From positions 1-35,313 of the forward strand of contig CACMTN010000015.1 of the NCBI GenBank assembly GCA_902616615.1: 35,313 nt of DNA, given 5' to 3'. This stretch comes from an uncultured SAR116 cluster alpha proteobacterium (GTDB lineage: Bacteria > Pseudomonadota > Alphaproteobacteria > Puniceispirillales > Marisalimonadaceae). The notes below the pieces were generated by a model. That model did not search any database. It worked only from the letters and a program-made list of their open reading frames with translations, and was not told the origin of the DNA. The translations under genes and the position numbers were made by a program. This document shows, piece by piece, positions 16,158-24,478 of the stretch (the stretch's first letter is position 1; every line of letters starts with the position of its first letter).

Positions 16158-17360
16158 ATGTCAGAAGCATATATTTGTGAAGGAACAAGAACACCAATTG
16201 GGAAATTTGGGGGAAGTTTATCTTCTATTAGAACAGACGATCTTGCAGCTTTGCCTCTTATATCAATGAAAAAAAACTTACAAAAAACTGACTGGGAAAA
16301 TTTAGAAGAAGTTTTTTTTGGCAATGCTAATCAGGCGGGTGAAGACAATCGTAATATAGCAAGAATGGCTTTACTTTTAGCAGATCTTCCACATACCGTC
16401 CCAGGTATAACACTAAACAGGTTATGTGCTTCAGGAATGGAAGCAATATCAAGCGCGTCAAGAATGATAAAATCAAATGAAGCAGATATGACTATTGCAG
16501 GAGGCGCAGAAAGCATGAGCAGAGCCCCTTTTGTAATGCCAAAAGCTAGTTCGGCTTTTTCTAGGAATGCAGAAATTTATGATACAACAATAGGTTGGAG
16601 ATTTGTAAACCCTAAAATGAAGGCTACTTACGGTATAGATTCAATGCCTGAAACCGCAGAAAATGTCGCAGAAAAATATCAAGTTAGCAGGGATGATCAA
16701 GATAAAATGGCCTTTTTTAGTCAAATAAAGGCCTCTACTGCAATTCAAAGTGGAAGATTAGCCAAAGAGATTACTCCAGTAGAAATTCCTCAAAGAAAGG
16801 GAGAAACCTTAATATTTGATAAGGATGAACATCCCAGAGGCACATCAATTGAAAAACTTTCCTCTCTCCCAACACCATTTCGAAATAACGGTACTGTTAC
16901 TGCCGGGAATGCCAGTGGTGTAAATGACGGTGCTGCCGCAATGATAATTGCGAGTGAAGAAGGGGTAAAACGAAATCATTTAACTGCCAAAGCAAGAATA
17001 GTTGCTGCTGCAAGTTCTGGGGTTGAGCCAGCATTCATGGGGATTGGACCTGTTCCTGCTTCCTTAAAAGCACTCAAGATAGCTGGGATTAAAATAAAAG
17101 ATATTGATGTTATTGAAATAAATGAGGCATTTGCCGCACAAGGTTTAGCTAGTTTAAGATCTCTTGGCATTGAAGACGACGACGAAAGAGTTAATCCAAA
17201 TGGTGGAGCAATTGCACTCGGGCATCCACTTGGCATGTCCGGTACAAGATTAGTTCTTACAGCAACTCAAGAATTAATTGAAAAAAAATTAAAATATGCT
17301 TTATGTACAATGTGTGTTGGTGTTGGTCAAGGAAGTGCTATAATAATAGAAAGAGTTTAA
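16158..17360 (+). CDS. Acetyl-CoA acyltransferase, PcaF/PaaJ-like thiolase
   Basis: A 400-residue thiolase. The ATG at 16158 is preceded by AGGAG with seven bases between and gives the family start MSEAYICEGTRTPIG; an upstream in-frame codon at 16140 is rejected. Catalytic residues are C90 (NRLCASG), H356 (GGAIALGHPLGMSG) and C386 (CTMCVGVGQG). The stretch GNANQAGEDNRNIARMALLL and the 400-residue length resemble beta-ketoadipyl-CoA thiolases (PcaF, PaaJ) more than fatty-acid FadA or PhaA, but no other ring-cleavage or phenylacetate genes are nearby, so substrate choice is open. The usual CGSG of the nucleophile loop is CASG here. Confidence 0.92.
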   Translation: MSEAYICEGTRTPIGKFGGSLSSIRTDDLAALPLISMKKNLQKTDWENLEEVFFGNANQAGEDNRNIARMALLLADLPHTVPGITLNRLCASGMEAISSASRMIKSNEADMTIAGGAESMSRAPFVMPKASSAFSRNAEIYDTTIGWRFVNPKMKATYGIDSMPETAENVAEKYQVSRDDQDKMAFFSQIKASTAIQSGRLAKEITPVEIPQRKGETLIFDKDEHPRGTSIEKLSSLPTPFRNNGTVTAGNASGVNDGAAAMIIASEEGVKRNHLTAKARIVAAASSGVEPAFMGIGPVPASLKALKIAGIKIKDIDVIEINEAFAAQGLASLRSLGIEDDDERVNPNGGAIALGHPLGMSGTRLVLTATQELIEKKLKYALCTMCVGVGQGSAIIIERV

Positions 17361-17365
17361 ATAAT

Positions 17366-18487
17366 CTATTTAGATTGATATGCTTGTCTATCTATAGATA
17401 CTGAGCTTATATAAATGAAGACTGTATCATTTCTTGATAACTTCATTTTTTTTAAATTATAAGTTGTTATCCTTGCTCTAAGTTTTTGAATATTTTTGTT
17501 GTTTTTTAAATTTTTTAATAAAATTACCAACTCAGAAAATGCTGAATTTTTTTCAACTTCAATAGTAGAAATAAAACCTTCCAATTCATTTTCGGTAATT
17601 TTTGATTTTAGACGAGATGACGAAAGTAGTATATCTCTAGATCTTATTCTAACTCTTACCTCATTGTTAAATTTACCCGGATAACCAGGAACAATCAATT
17701 TTTGTCCATCCACATCTAGAGTTGTTATATGCAAATTATGATCATTACTAACAACTTTTCCATCTAAGACGGAGCTTAACTCAAACTTTCCTGTCAGATC
17801 TCCAAATAAATTTGTATTTAGGATATCTGAAACAGCTCCATTATCAATTTTTTTACCATCTTTGATTAATACAATTTGATCTCCAATTTGTGATATTTCT
17901 TCAATAGAGTGAGTAATATATAATATTGGTATTTTAAATTTTTTATTAAAATTTTTTAGAAAGACTAAAAGTTTAGCTTTATATTTTATATCTAAATCTG
18001 ACATAGGTTCGTCTAAGAGCAAATATTTAGATTGTTTTAAAATTGTTCTTGCTAAAACAACCCTTAATTTCTCACCTCCAGATAAATTCTCCGGTGATCT
18101 CTTTAAAAGGGAATTCAATTCAAGGTGCTCAATCAGATATTCTTTAGAAATTGAACTTTTATTTTGGTTTTTTTTTTGATTTCTTTTTATAACAAAATCA
18201 AGATTTTCTTCTACATTTAAGTGTTCAAATAATATTGGATTTTGAAACATTATTCCAAATGGCCTATTATTTAGAGGATATTTATCTAAGTTATGAAGCT
18301 CATTACCATTAAAAATAATTCTAGTTTCTATACTATTAATAAATCCACCTAATGCAGAAATTATTGTAGATTTTCCTGATCCATTTGGGCCATATAATAT
18401 AGTTATCCCATTGTTTTTAAAATGATGCTCAAAATTTAAAAATAAATTCCCAATTTTACCTTTTAAAAAAACTGATAAATTTGACAT
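17366..18487 (-). CDS. modC: Molybdate-type ABC transporter ATP-binding protein
   Basis: Powers import through ModB. The 373-residue product has an N-terminal ABC domain: Walker A YGPNGSGKST (32-41), Q-loop FQNP, signature LSGGEK (135-140), Walker B LLLDEP with D159/E160, and switch H193 (THS). Residues about 290-370 form a C-terminal TOBE/Mop domain with RVRIRSRDILLS, the molybdate-binding regulatory module of ModC proteins. The ATG overlaps the modB stop by one base. The modA binding-protein gene is not next to it. Its stop is five bases from the thiolase stop on the other strand. Confidence 0.9.
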   Translation of the reverse strand: MSNLSVFLKGKIGNLFLNFEHHFKNNGITILYGPNGSGKSTIISALGGFINSIETRIIFNGNELHNLDKYPLNNRPFGIMFQNPILFEHLNVEENLDFVIKRNQKKNQNKSSISKEYLIEHLELNSLLKRSPENLSGGEKLRVVLARTILKQSKYLLLDEPMSDLDIKYKAKLLVFLKNFNKKFKIPILYITHSIEEISQIGDQIVLIKDGKKIDNGAVSDILNTNLFGDLTGKFELSSVLDGKVVSNDHNLHITTLDVDGQKLIVPGYPGKFNNEVRVRIRSRDILLSSSRLKSKITENELEGFISTIEVEKNSAFSELVILLKNLKNNKNIQKLRARITTYNLKKMKLSRNDTVFIYISSVSIDRQAYQSK

Positions 18488-19179
18488 TATTTAATTCTTA
18501 CAACTGTTCTTTTATTAAAATAAAATAGAGTTAATAATATAAAAAATGATAAAATCAACATCCCACCTGCTAAAATATGTGCTTTTCCAAATGATAATTG
18601 TTCTACGTGATCATAAATCGAGATAGCAATCACTTTTGTTTTACCATGAATACCACCTCCAACCATTAAAACGATTCCAAATTCACCTAAGGTGTGTGCA
18701 AAGGATATTATAAAAGACGTAAAAAATCCTTTTTTACATAAAGGCATTATTACATGTAAAAAAGTTTCTAATGAACTAGCTCCTAAACTTTGAGAAGTTC
18801 TAACAGTGTCTCTTCCAATTTTTTCAAATGATGCTTGAAGAGGTTGAACCCAAAAAGGTATAGAATAAATGATAGAAGCCAGAACTAAACCGTAGAATGA
18901 AAAAATTAATTGTTCTCCAGTTAGAAGTATGAAAATTTTACCTAATACTGTTTCAGGATTAAAAAATATAATTAGATAAAAGCCAATAACCGTAGGTGGT
19001 AATACAAGTGGTAGTGTCACAATTGTTTCAATTAATGGTTTTGTCTTTCTTGACTTAAATGCTAAAAAATAAGCTATAGGAGTACCTATTAAGGCGAGAA
19101 AAAAACAAGTAATAATAGCTAATTTTAATGTAATTAAAATTGATATAAAATCTGAATTTAAATGGTGATAAATATCCAT
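18487..19179 (-). CDS. modB: Molybdate-type ABC transporter permease
   Basis: The inner-membrane channel of a molybdate importer. The 230-residue product has about five membrane spans, PIAYFLAF and PLVLPPTVIGFYL in the N-terminal half, and the permease EAA-like loop SLGASSLETFLHVIMPLCKKG, followed by FAHTLGEFGIVLMVGGG, diagnostic of ModB. Tungstate permeases (TupB/WtpB) share much of this, so metal choice is not certain. The gene is first in its operon; the 73-base gap to the divergent hydrolase gene contains no modA and no recognisable ModE box. Confidence 0.9.
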   Translation of the reverse strand: MDIYHHLNSDFISILITLKLAIITCFFLALIGTPIAYFLAFKSRKTKPLIETIVTLPLVLPPTVIGFYLIIFFNPETVLGKIFILLTGEQLIFSFYGLVLASIIYSIPFWVQPLQASFEKIGRDTVRTSQSLGASSLETFLHVIMPLCKKGFFTSFIISFAHTLGEFGIVLMVGGGIHGKTKVIAISIYDHVEQLSFGKAHILAGGMLILSFFILLTLFYFNKRTVVRIK

Positions 19180-19252
19180 ATTAAAAGACCAACTAAATTT
19201 GGAATTGATTTAGAGTACTATATCCTAACTAGATTATAATGGGGAATTATAA

Positions 19253-20140
19253 ATGTCATTTATAAAAACTGATGATAATGTAAAATTATTTTATGAGTCT
19301 ATTGGTAAAGGTGAACCGATAATTTTTGTTCACGAATTTGCTGGTGATTATAGAAGTTGGGAACCTCAAATTAATTATTTATCTAGATATTATCAATGCA
19401 TATCATTTTGCGCTAGAGGTTACCCACCATCTGAAGTTCCAGAAAACGAAAGCAGTTATAGCCAGGAGAGAGCATGGCGTGATATTTTAAGCGTGATGAA
19501 TAATCTGAAAATTGAGAAAGCACATATTGTTGGTTTATCCATGGGAGGATTTGCAACGCTTCATTTAGGAATAAATGCTCAAAATAGAGTGTTAAGTCTA
19601 GTAATAGCTGGTTGTGGGTATGGTGCTATACCTCTTGATAAAACAAGTTTCAATAAAGAAGCAGACTTTTCTAATATTTCGTTGGATAGTGCAAAAATTA
19701 TTTTAAATGAGGGAATGGATAAATTTGGATCAGAATATGCTCTAGGTCCTTCCAGAGTTCAATTTCAAAATAAAGATCCAAAAGGTTGGCAATTATTTAA
19801 TGACCAACTAATAAAACATGATCCTGTCGGTTCAGCCAATACTTTATTGGGAGTTCAGAATAAAAGGCCTAACTTATATTCTTTAGAAGAGAAAATAAGA
19901 GGTATTACTTGTCCAACACTAATTATAAACGGTGATGAGGATGATATGTGTCTAGAAGTAGGTTTGTATTTGAAAAGAATTATTAAGACAGCCGGTTTGT
20001 TAATAGTTCCAAAAACAGGGCATACAATCAATTTAGAAGAACCAGATTTATTTAATAATCATTTACTTAAATTTTTCACTGCAGTGAATTCATCTTCATG
20101 GGGAAGTAGAGATAAAAGAGCAAAAATAATAAAATTCTAG
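19253..20140 (+). CDS. Alpha/beta hydrolase
   Basis: A 295-residue alpha/beta-fold hydrolase. The serine nucleophile S96 sits in GLSMGG, the acid is probably D228 or D230 (INGDEDD), and the base H257 is in KTGHTINLEEP. The oxyanion-side motif reads HEFAGDY instead of the usual HG-x. It resembles carboxylesterases and lactonases of the 3-oxoadipate enol-lactonase type, but the substrate cannot be called. GGGGA (19241-19245) precedes the ATG by seven bases. A perfect TATAAT occurs at 19235-19240; if it is the -10 element, the transcript would begin close to the ATG. Its last four bases overlap the yajQ 3' end. Confidence 0.88.
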   Translation: MSFIKTDDNVKLFYESIGKGEPIIFVHEFAGDYRSWEPQINYLSRYYQCISFCARGYPPSEVPENESSYSQERAWRDILSVMNNLKIEKAHIVGLSMGGFATLHLGINAQNRVLSLVIAGCGYGAIPLDKTSFNKEADFSNISLDSAKIILNEGMDKFGSEYALGPSRVQFQNKDPKGWQLFNDQLIKHDPVGSANTLLGVQNKRPNLYSLEEKIRGITCPTLIINGDEDDMCLEVGLYLKRIIKTAGLLIVPKTGHTINLEEPDLFNNHLLKFFTAVNSSSWGSRDKRAKIIKF

Positions 20141-20622
20141 TCTCTAAAATTTTCATACTGTAATGGGTGCCTAATATTTAATTCTTTTATTAATTTAATT
20201 GCCGCTTGAAGATCGTCTCTTTTTTTTCCAGAAACTCTAACTTCATCTCCTTGTATAGATGTTTGTACTTTACTTTTTAAAGATTTAATTGCCTTTACTA
20301 TCTTTTGAGCTACTTCTCTATCAATACCTTGTTTGATTAATACAATTTGTCTGATGGAATTACCTGATGCAGCTTCTGGTTTTTCGAATTCCAACGCGCC
20401 TGTATCCACCTTTTTTCTAGTAAGGTGAGTAATAATAAGATCTTCAACTTGCTTTCTTTTTAAATCGTCATCAGCTCTAATAATAATCTTATCTTCTTGT
20501 TGTTCTACTTCGCACATACTTCCTTTAAAATCGTACCTGGTGCTAATTTCTTTTTTAACACCATCTAAACCATTTTGAACTGAAGGCATATCTATTTTAC
20601 TTACTATATCAAAGCTAGGCAT
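20137..20622 (-). CDS. yajQ: YajQ family nucleotide-binding protein
   Basis: A 161-residue soluble protein of two ferredoxin-like (RRM-like) domains. The N-terminus MPSFDIVSKIDMPSVQNGLD and the following STRYDFKGS are family signatures, and the C-terminus DLQAAIKLIKELNIRHPLQYENFRD matches closely. Members bind tRNA, GTP or, in Xanthomonas, cyclic di-GMP as a regulator; which applies here is unknown, and no cyclic-di-GMP enzymes occur in the window. It is a single-gene unit converging on the hydrolase gene with a four-base overlap. Confidence 0.95.
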   Translation of the reverse strand: MPSFDIVSKIDMPSVQNGLDGVKKEISTRYDFKGSMCEVEQQEDKIIIRADDDLKRKQVEDLIITHLTRKKVDTGALEFEKPEAASGNSIRQIVLIKQGIDREVAQKIVKAIKSLKSKVQTSIQGDEVRVSGKKRDDLQAAIKLIKELNIRHPLQYENFRD

Positions 20623-20751
20623 TTTTTAATCCCCCTTATAGTTTTATAATTACAATATTAAATTTTTATTTTTCAAACAATCTAAATATAAGTTGATAGA
20701 TATTTCTTAAAATTATAAGTTATGTATATATTATTTTAGTTATAGTTTGTG

Positions 20752-21549
20752 ATGGATATCGTATTTAAATTAATTTTACTTATACCTTTAATTCTAAGTA
20801 CAATTTTCCTTTTTATAAATATTGGAATATGGGCAATATTTCCATTCTGGTTTTTATGTGGATTAGTTGACGTCTCTAGACACAAAACCATGGATCTGAA
20901 ATTAATTAAAGAATATTTCATAGGTAAAGGTTTTTTAACTTTTTTACTATCACCATTAAATCTTTTATCTGATCTTTTATCCCATAGAAATCTTCATACT
21001 TATAAAATTGAAGATCTGCCCCAAGGTCATCAAAATGAAATCAATGATGTTATTTCGCTATTTGATAAAAACTCCAAAGAAATCGTAAAGAAATTTAAAA
21101 AAAATCCAAATGATAATAGAACAATGTTGTTTTATAAATGGTATGGATATGAACTGGATGATTCGATTAAAGAATTTAATAATGAATACAAATATATAAA
21201 AACTATTGGTGTCTCACTTTTTAGAGAGAAGACCTCTACGTCTAGACATTTTGGTCCTCTAAGAATGACTTATCGAGTTTTGTATAATTTTAATAAAGTA
21301 AAAAAGGAAGGTTCTTTTATTGAAGCTGATGGTAGAATTCATAAGTGGAAGTCTGATCCATTATTTATTTTTGATGATACACTAATACATCAAAGCTTTA
21401 ACGAAGAAGATGATTTAAGATTTTGTGCTTTTATTGATATTATTAGGCCTTCTCATTTAGACAATATAATAAAACTTATTTTAAAATCCGTCGGTTTTTT
21501 ATTAAAAAATACTAGGAGTATATTTTATAAAAATTGGAAAATGATATAA
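20752..21549 (+). CDS. Membrane-anchored aspartyl/asparaginyl beta-hydroxylase family enzyme (LpxO-like)
   Basis: An Fe(II)/2-oxoglutarate dioxygenase of about 265 residues. Residues about 5-37 are strongly hydrophobic, giving one or two membrane spans. The catalytic domain retains the family's active site: H166 in SRHFGP, R175 (2-oxoglutarate side), H213 in FDDTLIHQSF and R223 in DLRFCAFID. Membrane anchoring plus this domain is the architecture of LpxO, which hydroxylates the secondary acyl chain of lipid A, so a lipid A or ornithine-lipid hydroxylase is the best guess; a protein substrate cannot be excluded. A GTG one codon upstream (20749) is an alternative start. No ribosome-binding site is evident. 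Confidence 0.82.
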   Translation: MDIVFKLILLIPLILSTIFLFINIGIWAIFPFWFLCGLVDVSRHKTMDLKLIKEYFIGKGFLTFLLSPLNLLSDLLSHRNLHTYKIEDLPQGHQNEINDVISLFDKNSKEIVKKFKKNPNDNRTMLFYKWYGYELDDSIKEFNNEYKYIKTIGVSLFREKTSTSRHFGPLRMTYRVLYNFNKVKKEGSFIEADGRIHKWKSDPLFIFDDTLIHQSFNEEDDLRFCAFIDIIRPSHLDNIIKLILKSVGFLLKNTRSIFYKNWKMI

Positions 21550-21552
21550 AAG

Positions 21553-22692
21553 CTATGCATTAGGCACTAGTATTTGTCTAACAACTTCACCCTTTGCCAA
21601 TTTATCAAAACCTTCATTCAAGTTATCAAATGTAATTTTCCCATCTATTAGCTTATCTACTGGTAAACGTCCTTGTTTATATAAGTTTAAAAATCTAGGT
21701 ACATCTCTTACAGGAACACATGAACCCATATAGCTTCCCAATATTGATTTTTCCTGTGCAACTAAATCACTATGATTAAAACTAAACTGAGTGTTTATGG
21801 GCGATAAACCAGCAGTAACAACAGATCCTCCATATCTAATAATTTGGTAAGCTGTATCCATTGCTTGTATTACACCCGCTAGATCAATAGCATAGTCAAC
21901 ACCGCCATTTGTTAAATCTCTTATTTCTTCAACAATATTATTGTTTTTACTATCAAAACAATGTGTTGCACCAAGTTCTTCTGCTCTACTAAATTTTGAT
22001 GGATCAATATCAATTGCAATTATAGTTTCAGCTCCCGCTAGTTTTGCCCCAATTATGCCATTTAGTCCTACACCTCCTAATCCAATAATGGCAACTGAGT
22101 CTCCTGGTCTTATTCTGGCAGTATTGATTACAGCCCCTACACCAGTCATTACAGCACAACCAAAAAGAGCCGCATCTTCTATATTAAATGCTTTGTCAAT
22201 AACAACTACAGAACCCCTGTCAACTACATTATATTGAGACATGCATGAGATACCTGTATGATGATTAAGCCTGTTTCCTTCCATGTCGGTCAATCTGCTT
22301 CCACCTGACATTAAATCACCTTTTCCTTTTGTAGCAGCTGCAAGTTCACATACTTGGGGTCTTCCTTCAAGACATCTTCTACATCTTCCACAAGAAGGTG
22401 AAAATTGAAAAGCAACGTGATCTCCAACTTTTATATCTTTAACTGCACTTCCTAACTCAACTACTTCACCCGAACCTTCATGACCAATAACTAATGGTAA
22501 GGGCATTACTCTGGATCCATTAATAACTGACAAATCAGAATGACAAAGACCAGCACCCATAACCTTCACAAGAACTTCATTTTCAAGAGGAGGTGATATT
22601 TTGATTTCCTCAATAGATAATGGCTTAGAATCCTTATATGGCTCAGATAATTTATTATTTCTAATAACTGCAGCTTTACATGTAATTGACAT
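21553..22692 (-). CDS. Zinc-dependent alcohol dehydrogenase (last gene of nitrile hydratase operon)
   Basis: A 379-residue medium-chain dehydrogenase. Catalytic zinc ligands are C50 (GLCHSD), H71/E72 (GHEGSGEV) and C179 (GCAVMTGVG); the structural zinc loop C101, C104, C107, C115 is complete. The NAD-binding motif GLGGVGLNG is near 204-212. The insert before the coenzyme domain and the VMTGVGAV pattern resemble class III/long-chain type MDR enzymes rather than simple ethanol dehydrogenases. Its ATG abuts the stop of the nitrile hydratase accessory gene, with AGGAG inside that gene, so translation is coupled. This ties the dehydrogenase functionally to nitrile metabolism, perhaps on an alcohol or aldehyde derived from the same substrate. 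Confidence 0.9.
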   Translation of the reverse strand: MSITCKAAVIRNNKLSEPYKDSKPLSIEEIKISPPLENEVLVKVMGAGLCHSDLSVINGSRVMPLPLVIGHEGSGEVVELGSAVKDIKVGDHVAFQFSPSCGRCRRCLEGRPQVCELAAATKGKGDLMSGGSRLTDMEGNRLNHHTGISCMSQYNVVDRGSVVVIDKAFNIEDAALFGCAVMTGVGAVINTARIRPGDSVAIIGLGGVGLNGIIGAKLAGAETIIAIDIDPSKFSRAEELGATHCFDSKNNNIVEEIRDLTNGGVDYAIDLAGVIQAMDTAYQIIRYGGSVVTAGLSPINTQFSFNHSDLVAQEKSILGSYMGSCVPVRDVPRFLNLYKQGRLPVDKLIDGKITFDNLNEGFDKLAKGEVVRQILVPNA

Positions 22693-23052
22693 TTAAACAC
22701 TCCTACTTTTAATATGTACTGGTTTACCATGAGGTGTAGACAAATAAGCTTGTGTCCATTCTTCTTTTATTAACACCAAATTATCTTGATTACTGATCTT
22801 CTTTATAATGAGAATTTCTTCAAGTGCATTTAACCAACAAGAAAAATAATCATTACTGCCATCTAAGTTTTTTGAGAGTGATCTTTGTTTTTTTAGGGAC
22901 TCTCCAAAAATTTCTACAAACTCTTTCCAGCTAAAATTTCCTTTTTCTGACATTTGAATTGTAATCGCAAATAATTGACTATGCCAAGGATTTTGGAAAA
23001 CAATTTGATCTTCAGTTTCATTCGTGAATGGTAAAATATAATCAGATTTCAT
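22693..23052 (-). CDS. Nitrile hydratase accessory protein (metallochaperone/activator)
   Basis: A 119-residue protein related to the N-terminal part of the nitrile hydratase beta subunit. It shows FQNPWHSQLFAITIQMSEKG, then FSWKEFVEIFGESL, a DYFSCWLNALEEIL segment and the C-terminal TPHGKPV, all hallmarks of the P14K/NhlE-type activators needed to load metal and oxidise the active-site cysteines. It lies 16 bases after the beta gene, where such activators are normally encoded, and directly abuts the dehydrogenase gene. The presence of a dedicated activator argues that the hydratase is functional. Confidence 0.9.
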   Translation of the reverse strand: MKSDYILPFTNETEDQIVFQNPWHSQLFAITIQMSEKGNFSWKEFVEIFGESLKKQRSLSKNLDGSNDYFSCWLNALEEILIIKKISNQDNLVLIKEEWTQAYLSTPHGKPVHIKSRSV

Positions 23053-23068
23053 TTTTATCTTTTTAAAA

Positions 23069-23809
23069 TTAATGTGGAAAAAGTTTTAGGTATGGTTCCC
23101 ACAAGTCTAGAAGTATACTGTCATTTTGACTTTCAGCTAATTCTCCCCATAACTCTGAAGATTTAAACTCCACAGTATATAATGGTAGAGGGTTCTCACC
23201 AAAACCATGAGCATTTTTATCAGGGAAAACATGGTTATTGTGATAAGAATGAATTACTCCAACTCTTCCCATGGCATATTTTGGTAATCGTGTATGACCG
23301 CCACTAACATCTTTATTTGGACTGTAATTTTGTGTAATAACCTTATCGCCTATATCAAAAACAGAATTTACATTTGTGTCTCTAATAGAAGGACCTCCCC
23401 AACCTAGTGTTTTTTGAACATCCTTAGCTAACCAAGTTCTGTGATCAAGTTTGATGTCTTTATCAGAAAACTTTGTTAAAGTTCCGTTTTTTGCTGCAGA
23501 AACATATTCTTTTAACTCATCTAACGAAACAAGTTTTTTATCAATTAAAAGGTTAGTAAGAGCTGCTAACCATTTTTCGTAATAAGAAAAATTTATATAA
23601 TCTTTTGGTGGCAAACACTCTCTATAATGACGACTAATATCTAGATTCCATTCACCTAGAGCTCCAGCAGCAAGAGTAATTGCCCATGCCTTAGCATGCC
23701 ACTCATACTTGAAAGTTGGTTCAGAGTTAGTTATTTCATTATCATTATCTCTTGGAACAGGAATTGATCCATCACCAAAACGACCACCCATGTCGTGCAA
23801 TCTACTCAT
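23069..23809 (-). CDS. nthB: Nitrile hydratase subunit beta
   Basis: The structural partner of the catalytic alpha subunit. The 246-residue product begins with the conserved [10 protein letters not shown], continues with an alpha-helical region ([20 protein letters not shown]), and ends with the beta-barrel domain: [15 protein letters not shown], then [15 protein letters not shown] and [13 protein letters not shown]. These Arg and Tyr-bearing segments contact the alpha-subunit active site in known structures. Its ATG overlaps the alpha-subunit stop by four bases (ATGA), so the two chains are made in fixed ratio. Slightly longer than typical beta subunits. Confidence 0.95.
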   Translation of the reverse strand: MSRLHDMGGRFGDGSIPVPRDNDNEITNSEPTFKYEWHAKAWAITLAAGALGEWNLDISRHYRECLPPKDYINFSYYEKWLAALTNLLIDKKLVSLDELKEYVSAAKNGTLTKFSDKDIKLDHRTWLAKDVQKTLGWGGPSIRDTNVNSVFDIGDKVITQNYSPNKDVSGGHTRLPKYAMGRVGVIHSYHNNHVFPDKNAHGFGENPLPLYTVEFKSSELWGELAESQNDSILLDLWEPYLKLFPH

Positions 23810-24447
23810 TTTATTTCCTTTGGTAATCCAGTACCTATCATTGAATTTCTTGTTACCAATTCTGCAAGTTCACTTTGATCCATATTTTCAGTACCTTGTG
23901 GTCTCATTGGTAATACCAAATATCTTATTTCAGCAGTTGAATCCCATACTTTTATCTGAACTTTTGGATCTAAAGATAATCCAAATTCTAAAAGAACTTT
24001 TCTAGGTTCTCTTACTGTTCTTGATCTATATTCATCACTTTTATACCAAGTTGGGGGAATGCCAAGGACTGGCCATGGATAACAACTACATAATGTACAA
24101 ACTATTACATTGTGAGTTTCAGGTGTGTTTTCAACAACAACCATATTTTCACCCTGTCTTCCTTGGTAACTCAATTCTCTAATTGCAGATGTAGCATCAT
24201 TCAAAAGTCTTTTTTTATATTCTGAATCTACCCAGGCTTTAGCTACTACTTTTGCACCATTTTTAGGGCCTATTCGATTTTCATAAGTGTCAATCAATTC
24301 ATCTAAAGTTTGAGAATCAATTAAACCTTTGTTTAAAAGCAAAGTCTCTACCGCTTTTACTCTTAATTCAGGATCTGATGGTAAATGTGAATGCGCATGA
24401 TCATGTGGATGATGATGGTCATCAGTAATATTTTTCTTTTCACTCAT
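23806..24447 (-). CDS. nthA: Nitrile hydratase subunit alpha, cobalt type
   Basis: The catalytic subunit, hydrating nitriles to amides; soluble heterodimer or heterotetramer. The 213-residue product has the metal-binding claw [11 protein letters not shown] with C117, C120, S121 and C122; Thr at the second position and Tyr after the third Cys mark the cobalt class, whereas iron enzymes read CSLCSCT. Two of the cysteines are oxidised in mature enzymes. The N-terminus is unusually His-rich: seven histidines between residues 11 and 21. First of the alpha-beta-accessory set, preceded after 31 bases by a Zn alcohol dehydrogenase. No amidase, the usual partner for the amide product, lies nearby. Confidence 0.96.
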   Translation of the reverse strand: MSEKKNITDDHHHPHDHAHSHLPSDPELRVKAVETLLLNKGLIDSQTLDELIDTYENRIGPKNGAKVVAKAWVDSEYKKRLLNDATSAIRELSYQGRQGENMVVVENTPETHNVIVCTLCSCYPWPVLGIPPTWYKSDEYRSRTVREPRKVLLEFGLSLDPKVQIKVWDSTAEIRYLVLPMRPQGTENMDQSELAELVTRNSMIGTGLPKEIK

Positions 24448-24478
24448 AATCCATTCCTTTTTTTATCATTAAATATTT

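Noticed and set aside
19235-19240. Perfect TATAAT as a promoter -10 for the hydrolase gene
   Set aside because: No good -35 at 16-18 bases, and the predicted start would leave only about six bases of leader; kept only as a remark.
21941-22237. 98-codon open frame opposite the alcohol dehydrogenase
   Set aside because: Antisense to the coenzyme-binding domain; low-complexity Ala/Pro/Thr product.
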